From NCBI GenBank assembly GCA_973895155.1, contig OZ316894.1, positions 1,178,001-1,242,000 of the forward strand: DNA of 64,000 nt, given 5' to 3'. Origin of the DNA: Marsupella aquatica. Taxonomy: Eukaryota > Marchantiophyta. Shown here in pieces: positions 34,752-46,599 of the stretch; the stretch's first letter is position 1, and the number at the start of each line of letters is the position of its first letter. Made by a program: the position numbers and the translations under genes. Below the pieces are notes generated by a model. The model was given only the letters and a program-made list of their open reading frames with translations. It was not told where the DNA came from and did no database searches.

Positions 34752-37129
34752 GGGACAGATCCCCGTCAGCCTCGCCCCGCCCAGATTAGGGTACAGTAAA
34801 GTAGTGTACATATGTCGAAGTTAGATTGGATTTTTCGGGTTCGTCAGCTTTGTGATGTTGCTGACTGGGCTTACAGGGACGTTCACCAGCAGCTGCCAAA
34901 CAGGAGGGAGCGAACGAACGGAAAAAAGAGAGCATCTCAGGGCAGCACGACCACAAAACCTCGACGGACAGAATTTCGATCATGCAGGAAGCCAAACATG
35001 ACATTTCTCGGCCGGTGACAACAGGGCCTGGCTCTGAGGCCTAGGCTAGGCAGAAAGAAGCAGGCTGGATGACACACTCGTTTTCAGAGTTGGAAAAATG
35101 TAGAATGTCGATTATACATCGTCAGGTTGGATTTAACCATCAGATTCATGATGTTGGTCCACGAGCTTCATGATGTGGCCGAGATAACACCTATTCAATA
35201 AAAGAAAGTAGTCCTGGAGTCGGAAGCTCGACCACCACCACACTAACCGTAGAGTAGCAGATTTGATGCTTCGAGTCCTACAGTAGTTTCTGGGATTTGA
35301 AGTGAAGTTCAACTGCCCCCTGCCTTCATCACCCACTTGATCTTTTTGCAGGCCATGCCTCGTATTCTTTGGGGTTGCCTTCCATCTAAGTTGCCTGGCT
35401 GGCTGTTGGGCAAGGGACAGGAAAGACAAGAGGAGATAAGGGGGACATTTAAGGTGTGGCGCTAGAGCACGTCTGCAGCTTTTATGGACGGTAGTACAGA
35501 GGTTTTAGGGTTCTGTCTCCATTTCCACCGCTATTCACACTTCGGTGCGTCTCGTGAGGGAGGTAGAAGTTTAATCGAAACATTATTGCGAGGAGTCATT
35601 CTTTAAGATTTGCAACTATTCAAGTATTTACCCAAATTAAATTTATCGTTTTGAGATGTGGTGCGCTGTGAAATGTCTGATGACATTCCTTGTCGACCTA
35701 ATTTCCACTTTTGTTCTGGAGATTCTCTTTGTTTTCTGACAAAGAAGGTAGTGATTTATATAACTGTTCCAAAAGGTAAGCTTGACAGTATCTGATGTCG
35801 AGGTTTGTGTCTTTCTGTTAGTAATAACAGCTTGGTTGTAGGATTGACATGGCTTTCGGATCTTGAGATCAATGTCACCGTGAAGTCGGATGTACTGCAA
35901 AGTGGGAACCCTCACCTGGATGGAGGGCACATATGATATAGTCGCACAGCCACCTGGACGTAGGACGGGGACGGATGACCAAATGTAGAAGATCAATGCC
36001 ACATCAAATGATGTATCACTGATTGTTGCCCTGCACTGCTTTTATTAAATGTGGTCTCAAAGAGACTTTCTTGCAACTTGCCATGCCAATACTGGACGAT
36101 GGTGTCGTGAAGAGATTGCCAATGCACTTCTACTTGCTACCGACAAGAGAGTGGGTGATGGGAATTATGCAGCCATCACAGTGCCACTTATTGGGAGTTA
36201 TATTGGGAAAAGGTTGGAATTACAGTTCAAGGCAATGATCATGAGAAGCATATAATTGCGGAAGGGGTATCCTCTACTTCACCTTTGATACTCAGTTTTT
36301 GAGGAATAATGGAAGGATTAGAAGTGACAACAGGACCGGATGCTTATGATCAATGGTCTTACGATGAACCAGATAGATATAAAGATAACGAGAGCTTTCT
36401 GTAATCGTCTCTTTCACTTCGGAAAGATTAGAAGGCTTTGAAAGATTGAGAGTGACGGTCACTTGGCTCAGGATAGGAAAAAAAAGCGGGATGACTTCGA
36501 CGGACCTCTTGTGCGATGCTCTCTTGATGTAGTGTTATTGGCACGACGAGGGTCTCTTGATCTTGTGAAGAATTTTTGTTTCTGGCTTGGCAGCCATGGC
36601 GATTGGTGCCCACGGTACTGAAGGAAGATCTGATTCACTTCTGAAGGATTGAGAAAGAGATATGGTCCCTTGACCTCAGCAACGGTTCTGAGTGGGGTGG
36701 TGTCATGATCCTCCCCGGAGCGCGAATTGAAATGTTGGGATGATGGGAAGGATTACGACTGTATTGTAATGATCTTGCGAAGCTTGGATAGGAAGGATAT
36801 GGTCAAGATCATGGTGAAGAAACGTTGTTTTCTTATGAACTTTGATTGGGCTGATCTAATCTCTAGAGTGAGTTTGGTTCTGAACGACCACAGTGGTGGT
36901 GATTTAAATTGGGACGATCTCTTGATCTTATGGAGTCAGATTGGGATGGACTTGCATACCTTCGTGAGACTTCATTTTGAGGCTGAAGTACCCAGCCTCA
37001 TCTCAATTTCCACTTTTAAGTTGTTTGCAACGATTCAATCTAACGATGATCTGATTGTAGTCGGAATTGAGAGCCACTCTTCAGGGCCTAGGGTCTAGCC
37101 TCTAGCCTGCAATTCTGGGGGTGTAACTA
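34752..37129. other. Rab 3' region, then spacer with unassigned open frames
   Basis: 34752 to about 35100 is presumably the Rab 3' UTR. At 36049-36255 and 36727-37098 (+) there are open frames of 68 and 123 residues (the latter with NFDWADLISRVSLVLNDH and LFATIQSNDDLIVVGIE). They read like protein but match nothing I recognise. They could be exons or relics. Confidence 0.35.
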
Positions 37130-37600
37130 AAGTCTGGGCAGAGTGTTTATCTTGTTTCATTGCGCCAGTAAGCAGCCTTTCATCACATTAGTACGGACCA
37201 CTTAAATATAGAAACGAAGAGTGTTTAGTTTGTTTGGTTGTGCCTGTAACCAGTGTTTAATCACATTAGTACTTGAATATAGAAATGAAGAGGGTTTATT
37301 TTGTTTGGTTGTGCCTGTAACCAGTGTTTAATCACATTAGTACATACCACTTACATATTAAAATTAAGAGTGTTTACTTTGTTTGGTTAGTACATACCAC
37401 TTAAATATAGAAATGAAGAGTGTTTACTTTGTTTGGTACTGCCCTTTACCAGCCTTTAAAACTTAGATATAGAAATGAGCAGTGTTTATATTGTTTGGTT
37501 CTGCCCTTGACCACATTAGTATGGAAATCTTAAATATAGAAATAAAGATTGTTGATTTTGTTTGGTTGCGCCCGTAACCAGCCTTTAATTGCATAAGTAT
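37130..37600. repeat. Imperfect tandem repeat, ~70-85-bp unit, about six copies
   Basis: Units share AAATATAGAAATGAAGAGTGTTTACTTTGTTTGGTT-like sequence, then TGCCTGTAACCAGTGTTTAATCACATTAGTAC variants, starting near 37140, 37215, 37280, 37365, 37410, 37480 and 37545. Internal deletions make the period irregular. Confidence 0.85.
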
Positions 37601-38852
37601 GATAAATGGCATGAACAAGTAGCCAGGTTGAATGTCCTCACCGTTATTTATGTTTTAAAAATAAGCACTCAGCTAGTCTTAACTTAGCCAGATCCTAAAC
37701 TTGGTTCTGGTTGAATGTACACACTCTTCTACCTAAAGTTTCCCTCTTTACACACAAATCATCCTAGACACCCGCATTTGCTTCATCCACTTTAAGTGGA
37801 CAGGGCCACATTAGCTTGGAAGCAAGGTTTCAATGATTCTCAGGTTTGCTCAATCTGTACACATCATCAACTAGGGTAATATTGCATTTAGATGGGCTTT
37901 ATGCAAGAAACTTAAGATGGGCCTTTCTCTCTTGGTGAAACTTTTAGGAAGTGTGTCACCTCAAGGTGACCTGCTTGTTTGGCTTCAAGTTAGTGGCTAC
38001 TCTAGCTATTCTACACTTGACAAATGAGGTTGGTTCCCCGGCCCAAATAGGCTTGGCTTCCGTCTTAGCCAGTGGCTCCTCTTTAGAATAAGGAGCCTGA
38101 TCTATTCCAGTCAGAGTTGGTACTGACAGGTTGCAACCTCAATCATGTCCCTGGGGTGCGATGGTAACAATTGCTCATGGCGACAGCCCCCCTGATGGTC
38201 ATGTCTACCTTAGTTAGAATCCCCACACTACTATACTAGGTAGGAACGAGCCCCCCCCCCCCCCCCCCCCACTTATGGTTTAAGTCTCCAATCTTGAACT
38301 AATGCAAAACTCTTTCCAAACTTCCTGCTTCAAAATCTCTTGAGCTGATAAATAACCTTCCAAATGACTATAAAACCTTCTTGATGTAAGAACTTATTTG
38401 CAGCCATACTCACATTTTGGATGTCTTTGTGGCCTTATTGTTGTTTGGATGTTTTTGTGGCCTTTCAAACATGTAGATGTTCAGACAGCTTCCTGGCCTC
38501 CCTACTCTTGGTCAAGTTGACTTCAAAACAACCTTCATTGAACATGCTTGTGTATCAGACACCAGCAAAGTTTAAGGGTTCCATCTTTAGGATGGAAACC
38601 TCATGACTCCGGCTATGCAGTGCTGGCCAGCGTGTTTTAGCCATTGGGCACCCAAACCCCCATGTCTGACTTTTTCCCCCTTTCTGCCCCTCGCCACCCC
38701 TTGTTCCCGGTCCCGCCTTTTGCTGACAACTCAAGTATCATCTTGACTTAAATTGTCCATGTATGGGGTTACATAAGGCCCTTGCCCACATACCTCCACC
38801 TCTCTACCTGTATAAGATGCTCTGTCAGAATAAAAAGGTTTGGACCCCCCTT
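37601..38852. other. Spacer before the assembly gap
   Basis: No gene supported. A run of about 20 C at 38251-38270 is a likely sequencing or assembly weak point. Confidence 0.45.
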
Positions 38853-38952
38853 NNNNNNNNNNNNNNNNNNNNNNNNNNNNNNNNNNNNNNNNNNNNNNNN
38901 NNNNNNNNNNNNNNNNNNNNNNNNNNNNNNNNNNNNNNNNNNNNNNNNNNNN
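38853..38952. other. Assembly gap, exactly 100 N
   Basis: Exactly 100 N is the conventional placeholder for a gap of unknown size. Its right edge falls at the start of a MITE copy, so its left terminal inverted repeat and possibly more sequence are missing. Confidence 0.98.
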
Positions 38953-39262
38953 TGGCACATCACGTGCGACAAAGTATAGGCCCATTTAAATGGGTGTGGC
39001 GGAAGACTTCCAAAGTTTGGTGGAAGAGCACATAGGGCATGTTTTATTGACTAGTCGACTTTAAAGAACACATAGGCCTACTTAATTGTAAGAAATACTT
39101 TCTTTAAAGTTTTTAGGGATTTTTTAGTAAAAGATGACAAAATTTAAAGAAATTAAGGGTTTTGCAAAAAAATAGTTTTCACTTATAAGTTAGGGGGTCA
39201 AACCCTAAAATTTTGCACGTGATGTATGGCCCTCCATATAGTGAAACCCGCCCCCCCCCCCA
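38953..39262. mobile_element. MITE family, diverged copy, left end in the gap
   Basis: It begins TGGCACATCACGTGCGAC at the gap edge and ends with TCCATATAGTGAAACCCGCC plus a C run. These are counterparts of the ends of the element at 40346-40641. The interior is AT-rich with similar order (GGAAGACTT..., GGGGTC...CCTAAAA). The left terminal repeat is not visible. Confidence 0.7.
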
Positions 39263-39499
39263 ATGGTGGTTGTAGCAAATTATTTTGCATTCCAACTTTG
39301 GTATCCTATTTACTTTTAAGTTACCCCCAAGGTAATTAAATAGGGGGGAAGGTAATAAAATTTGCATGATTCTACCCACTTGACTTCAAAAGTAGATTGC
39401 CTTTTTTCAGACCTTGTTTTGAAGATTTGTTTTCAGTGTTGGATACCTACACTAGCTTGTGGGCTACGTTGTGGTGTTGGTCTATGATTTTGTTGAGAA

Positions 39500-42400
39500 A
39501 TCATTTACTCAATGAGATGTACTTCTTTGTACTCATACAACCAATGTTGTAGAGTATCAACAATTCCAAGCAGAAGAAATAAAGGAAGAAATTTGGACCT
39601 AGGTCTGGAGTGTTCATGGAAGAAGAATTGGATCTCGGAGGTAGATCGGGACTTGATCAACATGTCAAGATTGTGGAGAAGATCAACTCAACTCGAATTG
39701 TTGGTGGGATTATTGGGCATGACACATTTATAGTTATAGGTGATGTGGACAAAGAGCCCTTAGAATTGGCCAAGTTCAAACTTTGTTGTGAGTTTTGTGT
39801 TGTAAACCTGACATTGATTCCAAAACAATGCAATTTGGAATGCAATTTGGAAACCCATGCCTGAGGCCTCATTCATCTTAATTATGTCATAAGAAGTCAA
39901 AAGCCTGCTAGGGGCAACCCAGTGCATAGTGGTCAGCCTGGAAGACCTTGTGCACCAAATGGAAGGGATGTCAAACAACATACACTACTTGGGTTCTTAA
40001 CTCACCCTCAAGTGGAGGAGCTTCCAGTTCTAGTTCAAAAGACAAAGTTCTTTGCTGGGGTCTCTAGCTTGATGTGGTGAAATATGGTTTGGATACCAGG
40101 CCTGTCAAGGAAATCTTAAATGACCAGCTTAAATTAGATGGTGACTGGTATGGAGAGCCCATAGTGAAGGTAGAGGTGTGGTGTTTGACAACTCAGGAAA
40201 GCTGTGTGATCTCTAGTTTATTTAGACACAAAGATTGTAGACTAATATCAGACCTTGGTGGTGGATTTGTAGACTTGACCTATTTGTAATGTTTTAGCAT
40301 AAAAACAGAGTAGGATTTCAACTCACGGTTTATAGGGAGTACAAACTCGGGGGTTTCACTTCCACAAAAATGGCATATCACGTGCGACGAAGGATAGGGT
40401 CATTTTATTGGTTCTAAGGGAAGACTTAAGAATTTTTGTAGAAGAACAATAGGGTCTTTTAAATTCAATTTTGAGACTTATAAGAACATTAAGGTCTTTT
40501 TATCCAATTTTGGAATATTCCAAGAATATTCCAACTTTATAGGGGTTACAAAATAATAATTTTTTTCTTACATTCTAGGGGGTCCGAGGCCTAAAAACGT
40601 CGTAGGTGATGGGGAGGTCCCCATATAGTGAGACCCCCAAGAGTACAAAGCTCTTGAAAAAGAGGTTCTAGAACAACTAGTAAGAGTTGGTGCTTAGATT
40701 ATTTGACTATTCCAGAGGTTTAGTACCTAGCTAAAAGTTGTTGGAGCCAAATTGCAGAGAGAGCAAAAATTGCAGAGAATCTTGAATCATACGTTGCTCA
40801 TGCAAAAGCTCTGGTCCCGAGTATTAGTGAAGTGTGTCTTCACTATTAGGAACCAAACAAGGCAACTGTGTTGAAATTCTGTCACTTAATAATATTGACA
40901 CACAAACAAGGTGTCTTTGGTGGGAGTCTAGCTAGGAGTTGTACAGGATATGTTGTCAGACATAGCACAGAACATCAATAATGATACCATTTTAAGCCTG
41001 GAACAAAGCTTCCTTGTCAAACATTGTTTTTACATGGTGGAAGGTGTGTAGTTGATTGTCTTGCAATGGAATTGGTCTTACTATCAACACCCTTCAATTG
41101 AACAGGAGAGGTATGACAGTGTTTTGTGTTGGAAGTTTGTAGAGCAATATTTCAATTTGTTGTGACAATGTTTTCCAAACTGAAAGCTTGAGCATATATA
41201 CATGGACCTATATATTCCATGCTTTTTGGCAAAGGAGGAGACTTGTGTGAAGAGGACTTTGTGAGGTGACTACTCATTGCCTCCTCTTGCTCTGGTCATT
41301 CTTTCAGTTCAGGATTTTTTTGTGGTACACACAAAAACTAAACACCTAACTAATGAAGAGCCTACTTGCTATTGGTTGCAAATGGCTGCCTGAACACGAT
41401 AATCTTATTGTAGGGCAGAAAATGACCATGAGTGTAGCATTGGCTTGGAGATTCTGGTGGGGGAAGGAGAAGTTTGCTTCAAGAACATTGCAGATCTTGT
41501 TGCAGATGCTTTTGACAATTATATTTGAGCACACCTAGCAAGATGTTTGATAGTAATTGCCCTTGTTGCCAGACTTCCCCAATTGCGCATGTTGGGGATG
41601 GGCACATGTATCAAGTTTGATGCTCCATGGGTCTGGCAACAATTGAGTATCGTAGCATCACTATGGACTACTCATTGCCTAGAGTCAGTGGGGCCCCTAC
41701 TAGGTCATGCCAACAATCATGGGGATGTACGGAGGGAAGCTTATGCTGGAGGACTACTCTGGAAGAGGGAGACCAAGGCCAAGACAAGACTTGAGGTGGG
41801 AAGCTTGGCAATTGACCCGCTCAATAACCACTGCTGGACCATTGATCCATGCTTATGGGCTGCATGATCAAGATTTTATTCATAATGGGAAGAAGTTAAG
41901 TGAACCCATTGGATTCTACTTCTTACGTTTTGAAATTAGGAGCATAAATGGCAAACCTGAGTCACATCATTCCTTGTAACAAATTGTACCTGAACACCCA
42001 CCCTCGCACCCACCTGAACAATGATCATGCCTGGCTTGAATGAAGAGGAAGAGTCAAGGAAAGATCTAAGCAAAATTGTGCTAGTGCACAATGACTCTAT
42101 AGCCACAAAGTACAATCCTCCTTGTGAACATGGTGATCGAGATGGTGATGCAAGAGTTGAACAAACTCTTGGGACAGAAGTTTACACTATCTGACTATGT
42201 GCAGGAATATATGTGGACTACATTGACATATTTTTGAATACAAGTCTACGGATTGAACAATGGACTTCATACTATGGCGTCAATGGTGCTTTCATGGAAA
42301 CCATGCAGTGGGAGGGAATACACAACCAATAAGTTTCACAAAAATTTGCATCCCTATGCAAAGTTTTTTTGACATTTAGATGTCAATCCATTTGTGGTCC

Positions 42401-43490
42401 TTCTGGAAATCCAATTCAAGGACAATTTCCAACATCTTCCAGTGCCATTGCATTTGACTTGGTCAAACGCTTGTAAGCAGATCTTTTTTGTTGTAGGAGG
42501 CATGAATGGTCTGATATGTGCAAGGAAGAGCCACAAGAAACATGGAATGAAACTTACTGTAATTCCAACATGGAATACTATAGCAGATCAAATGGACTAT
42601 ATAGGGATTGAAACAAATGGAGAAATAGTGATGGGTCTGCAAGAAGGTTTTTAGCTTGCCCATAATGCATGCACTAAGTTGCAAATGAACCCTTCTACAT
42701 CTTGCAGGGACATGTCAGGGTGTTCCCCATGGAAAATGGAGGAGAAAATGGGTCAAGTTTGGTAGTTGTTGCAATGGGAATGTGGATACATTAGTAGATT
42801 GACGGGATGTGGAGAAATCTCACAAAGGTGAATCAAGCCCATGAGCTTGCATCCTCATCAGCTCCTACAAAATATGCAGAAGAGGACTCTGAGTACTTGA
42901 TATATTGAGCGGCCAAACAAGATGTGGATCCAATAGTAGAATACCCAATTGGTCAATTTACAAAGTACCTTGGTCAGCCAGTTGACCCTCAACCCTCTCC
43001 TTAGTAAATACCGATTGACCCGTATAAAGCAAAATCATTAGTTCAATAATCTAGTGGACAAACACACATGTTAGGACAGGTGCTCAAACCATGTTTGTTA
43101 CAGTTGGTTCAGAGTGTGGAGTATTGTTTACGGATGTTACATGCAATATTTTAGAAACTAGAAGTTGAGAGACACTTTCACAAACATTGAGAGGGAAAGG
43201 ATGAGAAAAGAGAGGTGACAGTAGATCAAAGGGCTCTTTTCCAAATGCCAAGATGCCAGGAGGCACAACTGTGGCAATGTCTTCAATTATAACACCACAA
43301 TATATATGGTGGATAGGCAAAATACAAAGCATACACAAAAAATACGATGATAAACTAGATAGAGCGAGAGGTGAATTTGATTTGCTTGATAGGCCTAGTA
43401 GTGAGGAGTATGTAAAATCATGTTCCAATAGCTTCCTCCAATTGGAAACACCAAACATAAATTTGCCTACAATGTGTGTTCCATAGTTGA
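39500..43490 (+). other. Coding-like relics, unidentified, interrupted by the MITE
   Basis: Scattered protein-like stretches on the plus strand switch frame repeatedly: 39610-39864 (KINSTRIVGGIIGHDTFIVI), 40074-40289 (GDWYGEPIVKVEVWCL), 41707-41979 (LHDQDFIHNGKKLSEPIGFY), 42140-42210 (ELNKLLGQKFTLSDYVQEYM), 42215-42320 (YVDYIDIFLNT) and 43253-43486 (KKYDDKLDRARGEFDLLDRP). They suggest one old, decayed gene or mobile-element reading frame. I do not recognise the family and make no functional call. Confidence 0.3.
40338..40649. mobile_element. MITE, 296 bp, with terminal inverted repeats and 8-bp target duplication
   Basis: The element is 40346-40641. Its left end CTCGGGGGTTTCACT pairs with the complement of its right end, CTTGGGGGTCTCACT. 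Inner parts of the ~41-bp terminal repeats also match (ATCACGTGCGACG with ATCACCTACGACG). It is flanked by the direct repeat AGTACAAA (40338-40345 and 40642-40649). There is no coding capacity. An 8-bp duplication is typical of hAT elements; a 9-bp reading (Mutator-like) is possible because a G precedes both copies. Confidence 0.88.
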
Positions 43491-45054
43491 TTGATTTGGA
43501 CTGTCATATTAGCAGTCCACTTGACAGTTGATCCATTGTACCTAAGAGTCTTCTAATTGCATCCAGATGAAGTAATTGTTCTCAATAATTTTGCTAAAAA
43601 CAAAATTATGTAATCTCCTACAATAGGGTAAGCAATTGTCAACGTTATTGCATTTACTTTTTCTTAAGTATATATGACTACTGTGAAGGGATTCTGAGGT
43701 GGGTTTGATAAGGTGTTTGATTTTTCAATCAATTGTTTGATTGCATAGATGACAAGAAATTACTACACTATATCTAAGTAACAATTTTGGCCAAAGAATA
43801 TATGGTATTAGGCTTCATATTTCTCAATAGTCATATTTTTATATTATGAGTAGAATAGTTTATTAAAGAGTGATTTGGTGGATTAGTTTTAGCAAAAAGA
43901 GATGAAACCTGCCAAGAACCTTACATATTGCTTGCTGCTAATGGCTGGTGTTGATGACGTGTTGTGCTAGGATGAAGAGAAAATAATTAGCAATTAATAT
44001 TAGAGTTTACATATTTTATTGCATGTTCAATAACTCCTCCATGCAAGGGATATAGTACAACATAATAGTCCCTTTGAATAATGAAATATATTCTCTATTG
44101 CTACTGTAGTTGCTTTAGTTCTAGTTTTGTTGACCTATTTGAGATCTATAAGTACCAAAGATACATACAATGAAAACTATTCGATAATGCTAGTTTTGTT
44201 GACCCATCTACCGTATGACATACAGATTCCTGGTGCAAAGGAAAACTTCTATTCATAAATTATGTATGTGCTAATATGGAAAGTTTGTCTGATACTTACA
44301 GTCCAAAAAATGCAAGGGTGTTTTCAATTCTCTGAAAAACTCTATTATAAGTTGAAAGGGTAAAAGTTAATGGTAAAAATATATTTTTATGTTAACAAGA
44401 CAGTTTTTTAGGGTGAGGCAAGAATATTATAGCTTAAAAAAATTTAAAAAGTAAAGTCACAATGCAGTGCACAGGGTTGATCTTAGTGTGTGGATAGGAA
44501 TTATATGTGTTACCTTGGGCTTACTTTGGTCCATCCAAGAGAGGGTCAAATAAATTGATATATATATCACTCTGACTGTTGTTAGGTAGTGCTAGATCGG
44601 GTGCTAGGTAAAGTAATACTTCTCAAAAGTACTACAGAAAGAACTAGTGACTTAGCTAGTCAGTGAAACTTAGGCTTATTGTTACAGAGTTAGTTAGGAC
44701 ATAAGAGAGCTTAGTCGGTGGACACTTGATATGACCGATGGGCTTATAGTTCAGTAAGTGCTCTTGTGTATATTTGTGGATGTAACCTCTGGTGAGGTAA
44801 CAAAGTATCTCATGTGTCAACTACTTATGTTTTTGTTGGATGTTGCACATGTGCAATGCTGTGTTATGAGTAAACTAAGGTTGTTTACTCAATAGTTTGG
44901 GTGTTTCCATCATACGAATATGAGAAAATAGAGTTTCAAAGCCATGCAAGGAAGGTTGGTGACAAATTGATAGGATGGTGACTTATTTGTATTCCCTTTG
45001 AGATCAAATCTGGACCATACAATGAATGGAAATGGCTGTGGTTATCTTTACAAT
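43491..45054. other. AT-rich spacer, no gene seen
   Basis: Very AT-rich, with no useful open frame. 44560-44880 has LTR-like phrases (AGTAACCTCTGGTGAGGTAAC) but I could not find a partner copy. Confidence 0.4.
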
Positions 45055-45370
45055 AACTTGGGGGCCCATTCACTGATGGTGTCTATCCATCCTACCTGGG
45101 AAGTCGTGGGCCCATGGAAATGCAGATGCAGAGTGCTTATTTATTTAGAATTTTAGTCCACCTCTAGAGGTGGAGGTGGTCCAAAGATTTCCAAACTTGA
45201 TTCTTTAGAGGTGGTCCAAACATTCAAACCTTTGACTCTTTCATTCAAGGGGGTTTGCATTTATTAAATTTTTTTCAGAAAGAGTTTGGGTCTAGAGTCT
45301 ATCTTTAGAACAAAAATTGACCTCCAAATTTGCTTTGGTGAAAAAACCGACAAGTGCCCCACTTGTAATA
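45055..45370 (+). repeat. Dispersed repeat family A, copy 2
   Basis: Colinear with 29585-29870 through the shared blocks listed there. This copy has an extra internal duplication (two GAGGTGGTCCAAA.ATT phrases at 45175 and 45210). Confidence 0.75.
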
Positions 45371-45911
45371 GCATCTCCAACCCAGTGGGTTTTGGATAAT
45401 GCAAAGAGTAGATACCTAGTCTGACAAAGCCCTCTTTTAGTTTAATGTCCCTGGTTATCATGGCCTACTGAAACTCAACCTCTACCATAGATTAAAATAT
45501 TGAAAACCCAGTACCGAAGCCTGTGGAAAGTCAGCCTACTGTGTATTGTTTTCCATATGAAGATCCACTAAAAATAAGAAAACCCAGTCCTTGAAAACCG
45601 GATAGAGTTACAAAGTCAGCCAATATATATTGTTTTCCATACACATGTGCACTATAGGGCTTTTGGGCTCTTTGGTCTTCTTGGATTTCTTTTCTGTGTT
45701 TTCCCTCCTTGATGGGTTCGTTGTCTTTGGTATCCTGTCTCCTAGTAAAGCTCCTTTTATTCTTTGCAATGTTTTATATCCAGATCCAGATATAAATAAA
45801 TGAAACCCAACCGTTGAAAATAGGGCCTGACGTTTTGCATTTAGTTTACCTTGTTTTTGGTCAATACCCATACCGAGAGTATCCTGGTAAGACTCCCTTT
45901 TGTTCTTGCAT

Positions 45912-45973
45912 TAGTTTAGTTTAGTTTAGTTTAGTTTAGTTTAGTTTAGTTTAGTTTAGTTTAGTTTAGTTTA
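45912..45973. repeat. (TTTAG)n microsatellite, about 12 copies
   Basis: A perfect pentamer array. It resembles the plant telomere repeat TTTAGGG but lacks the GG in every unit. Confidence 0.92.
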
Positions 45974-46138
45974 ACACCCAGCCCTTGAAGACAGGACCTG
46001 ATTTCTAATATTTTGTTGACTGGCTTAACTCAATACCCCCTTACAATACCCAAGTCGAGTAGGGAGTTTTGGTATTTTGTTGTCTGGGTTACTTAGTTCA
46101 ATACCCAAGTCGAGTAGGAGGTATTCTATGTTGCGAGC

Positions 46139-46216
46139 AAACAGGAGATTTGATAGTGAGGAGATTTTGATAGCAAGACAAGGAGATTTTGATAGCGAGG
46201 AGATTTTGATAGCGAG
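46139..46216. repeat. Short tandem repeat, GGAGATTTTGATAGCGA unit
   Basis: Four to five imperfect copies of GAGATTTTGATAGCGAG, some with an ACAAG insertion. Confidence 0.75.
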
Positions 46217-46599
46217 ACAATAATGGTTCCAAATTTCAGTTTTTGGTGCCTTTTACAATTTTGGTGTTTTTTAGAGACTCCAGATGGCTAGCTAGCTCAC
46301 TAGCAAAAAGGGAGTCCCCAAAAGGGATGTTCCCAACCAGGTAGTTGATAGCGAGGTAGTTGCATGTAAAGAGGGGTCATGCAGGAATGTTTTTTGCTTG
46401 TGCGAGGACAAAATTTACTGTTTGCTTGCACTTTACAATTACCAGTCGAGTAGGGGAGTTTTGGTATTTTGTTGACTGGGTTACTTAGTTCAATACCCCT
46501 TACATCACCCAAATCGAGTTGAAACTTTGTGTGTTTTGTTGGGTTAGTTCAATATCCCCTTACAGTACCCAAATTTAGTAGGATTGAAGATTCTCTAAA

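Larger units (their letters stand above)
45365..46597. mobile_element. Possible terminal-inverted-repeat element, ~1.2 kb, weak ends
   Basis: The left end reads AGCATCTCCAACCCAGTGGG. The complement of the right end (near 46597) reads GAATCTTCAATCCTACTAAA, a loose match. The complement of 53975-54000 begins GAGCATCTTCAACCCAACAG, a better family member. The inside consists of degenerate repeats (GTCGAGTAGGGAGTTTTGGTATTTTGTTG and TTAGTTCAATACCCC phrases) and the pentamer array below. No transposase is seen. Confidence 0.35.

Noticed and set aside
37130-37600. CRISPR-like array
   Set aside because: The repeats are long, diverged and without unique equal-length spacers, and the genome is a plant's.
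44480-45054. LTR retrotransposon end
   Set aside because: I found no second LTR, primer-binding site or reverse-transcriptase sequence.
45912-45973. Interstitial telomere
   Set aside because: The repeat is TTTAG, not TTTAGGG.
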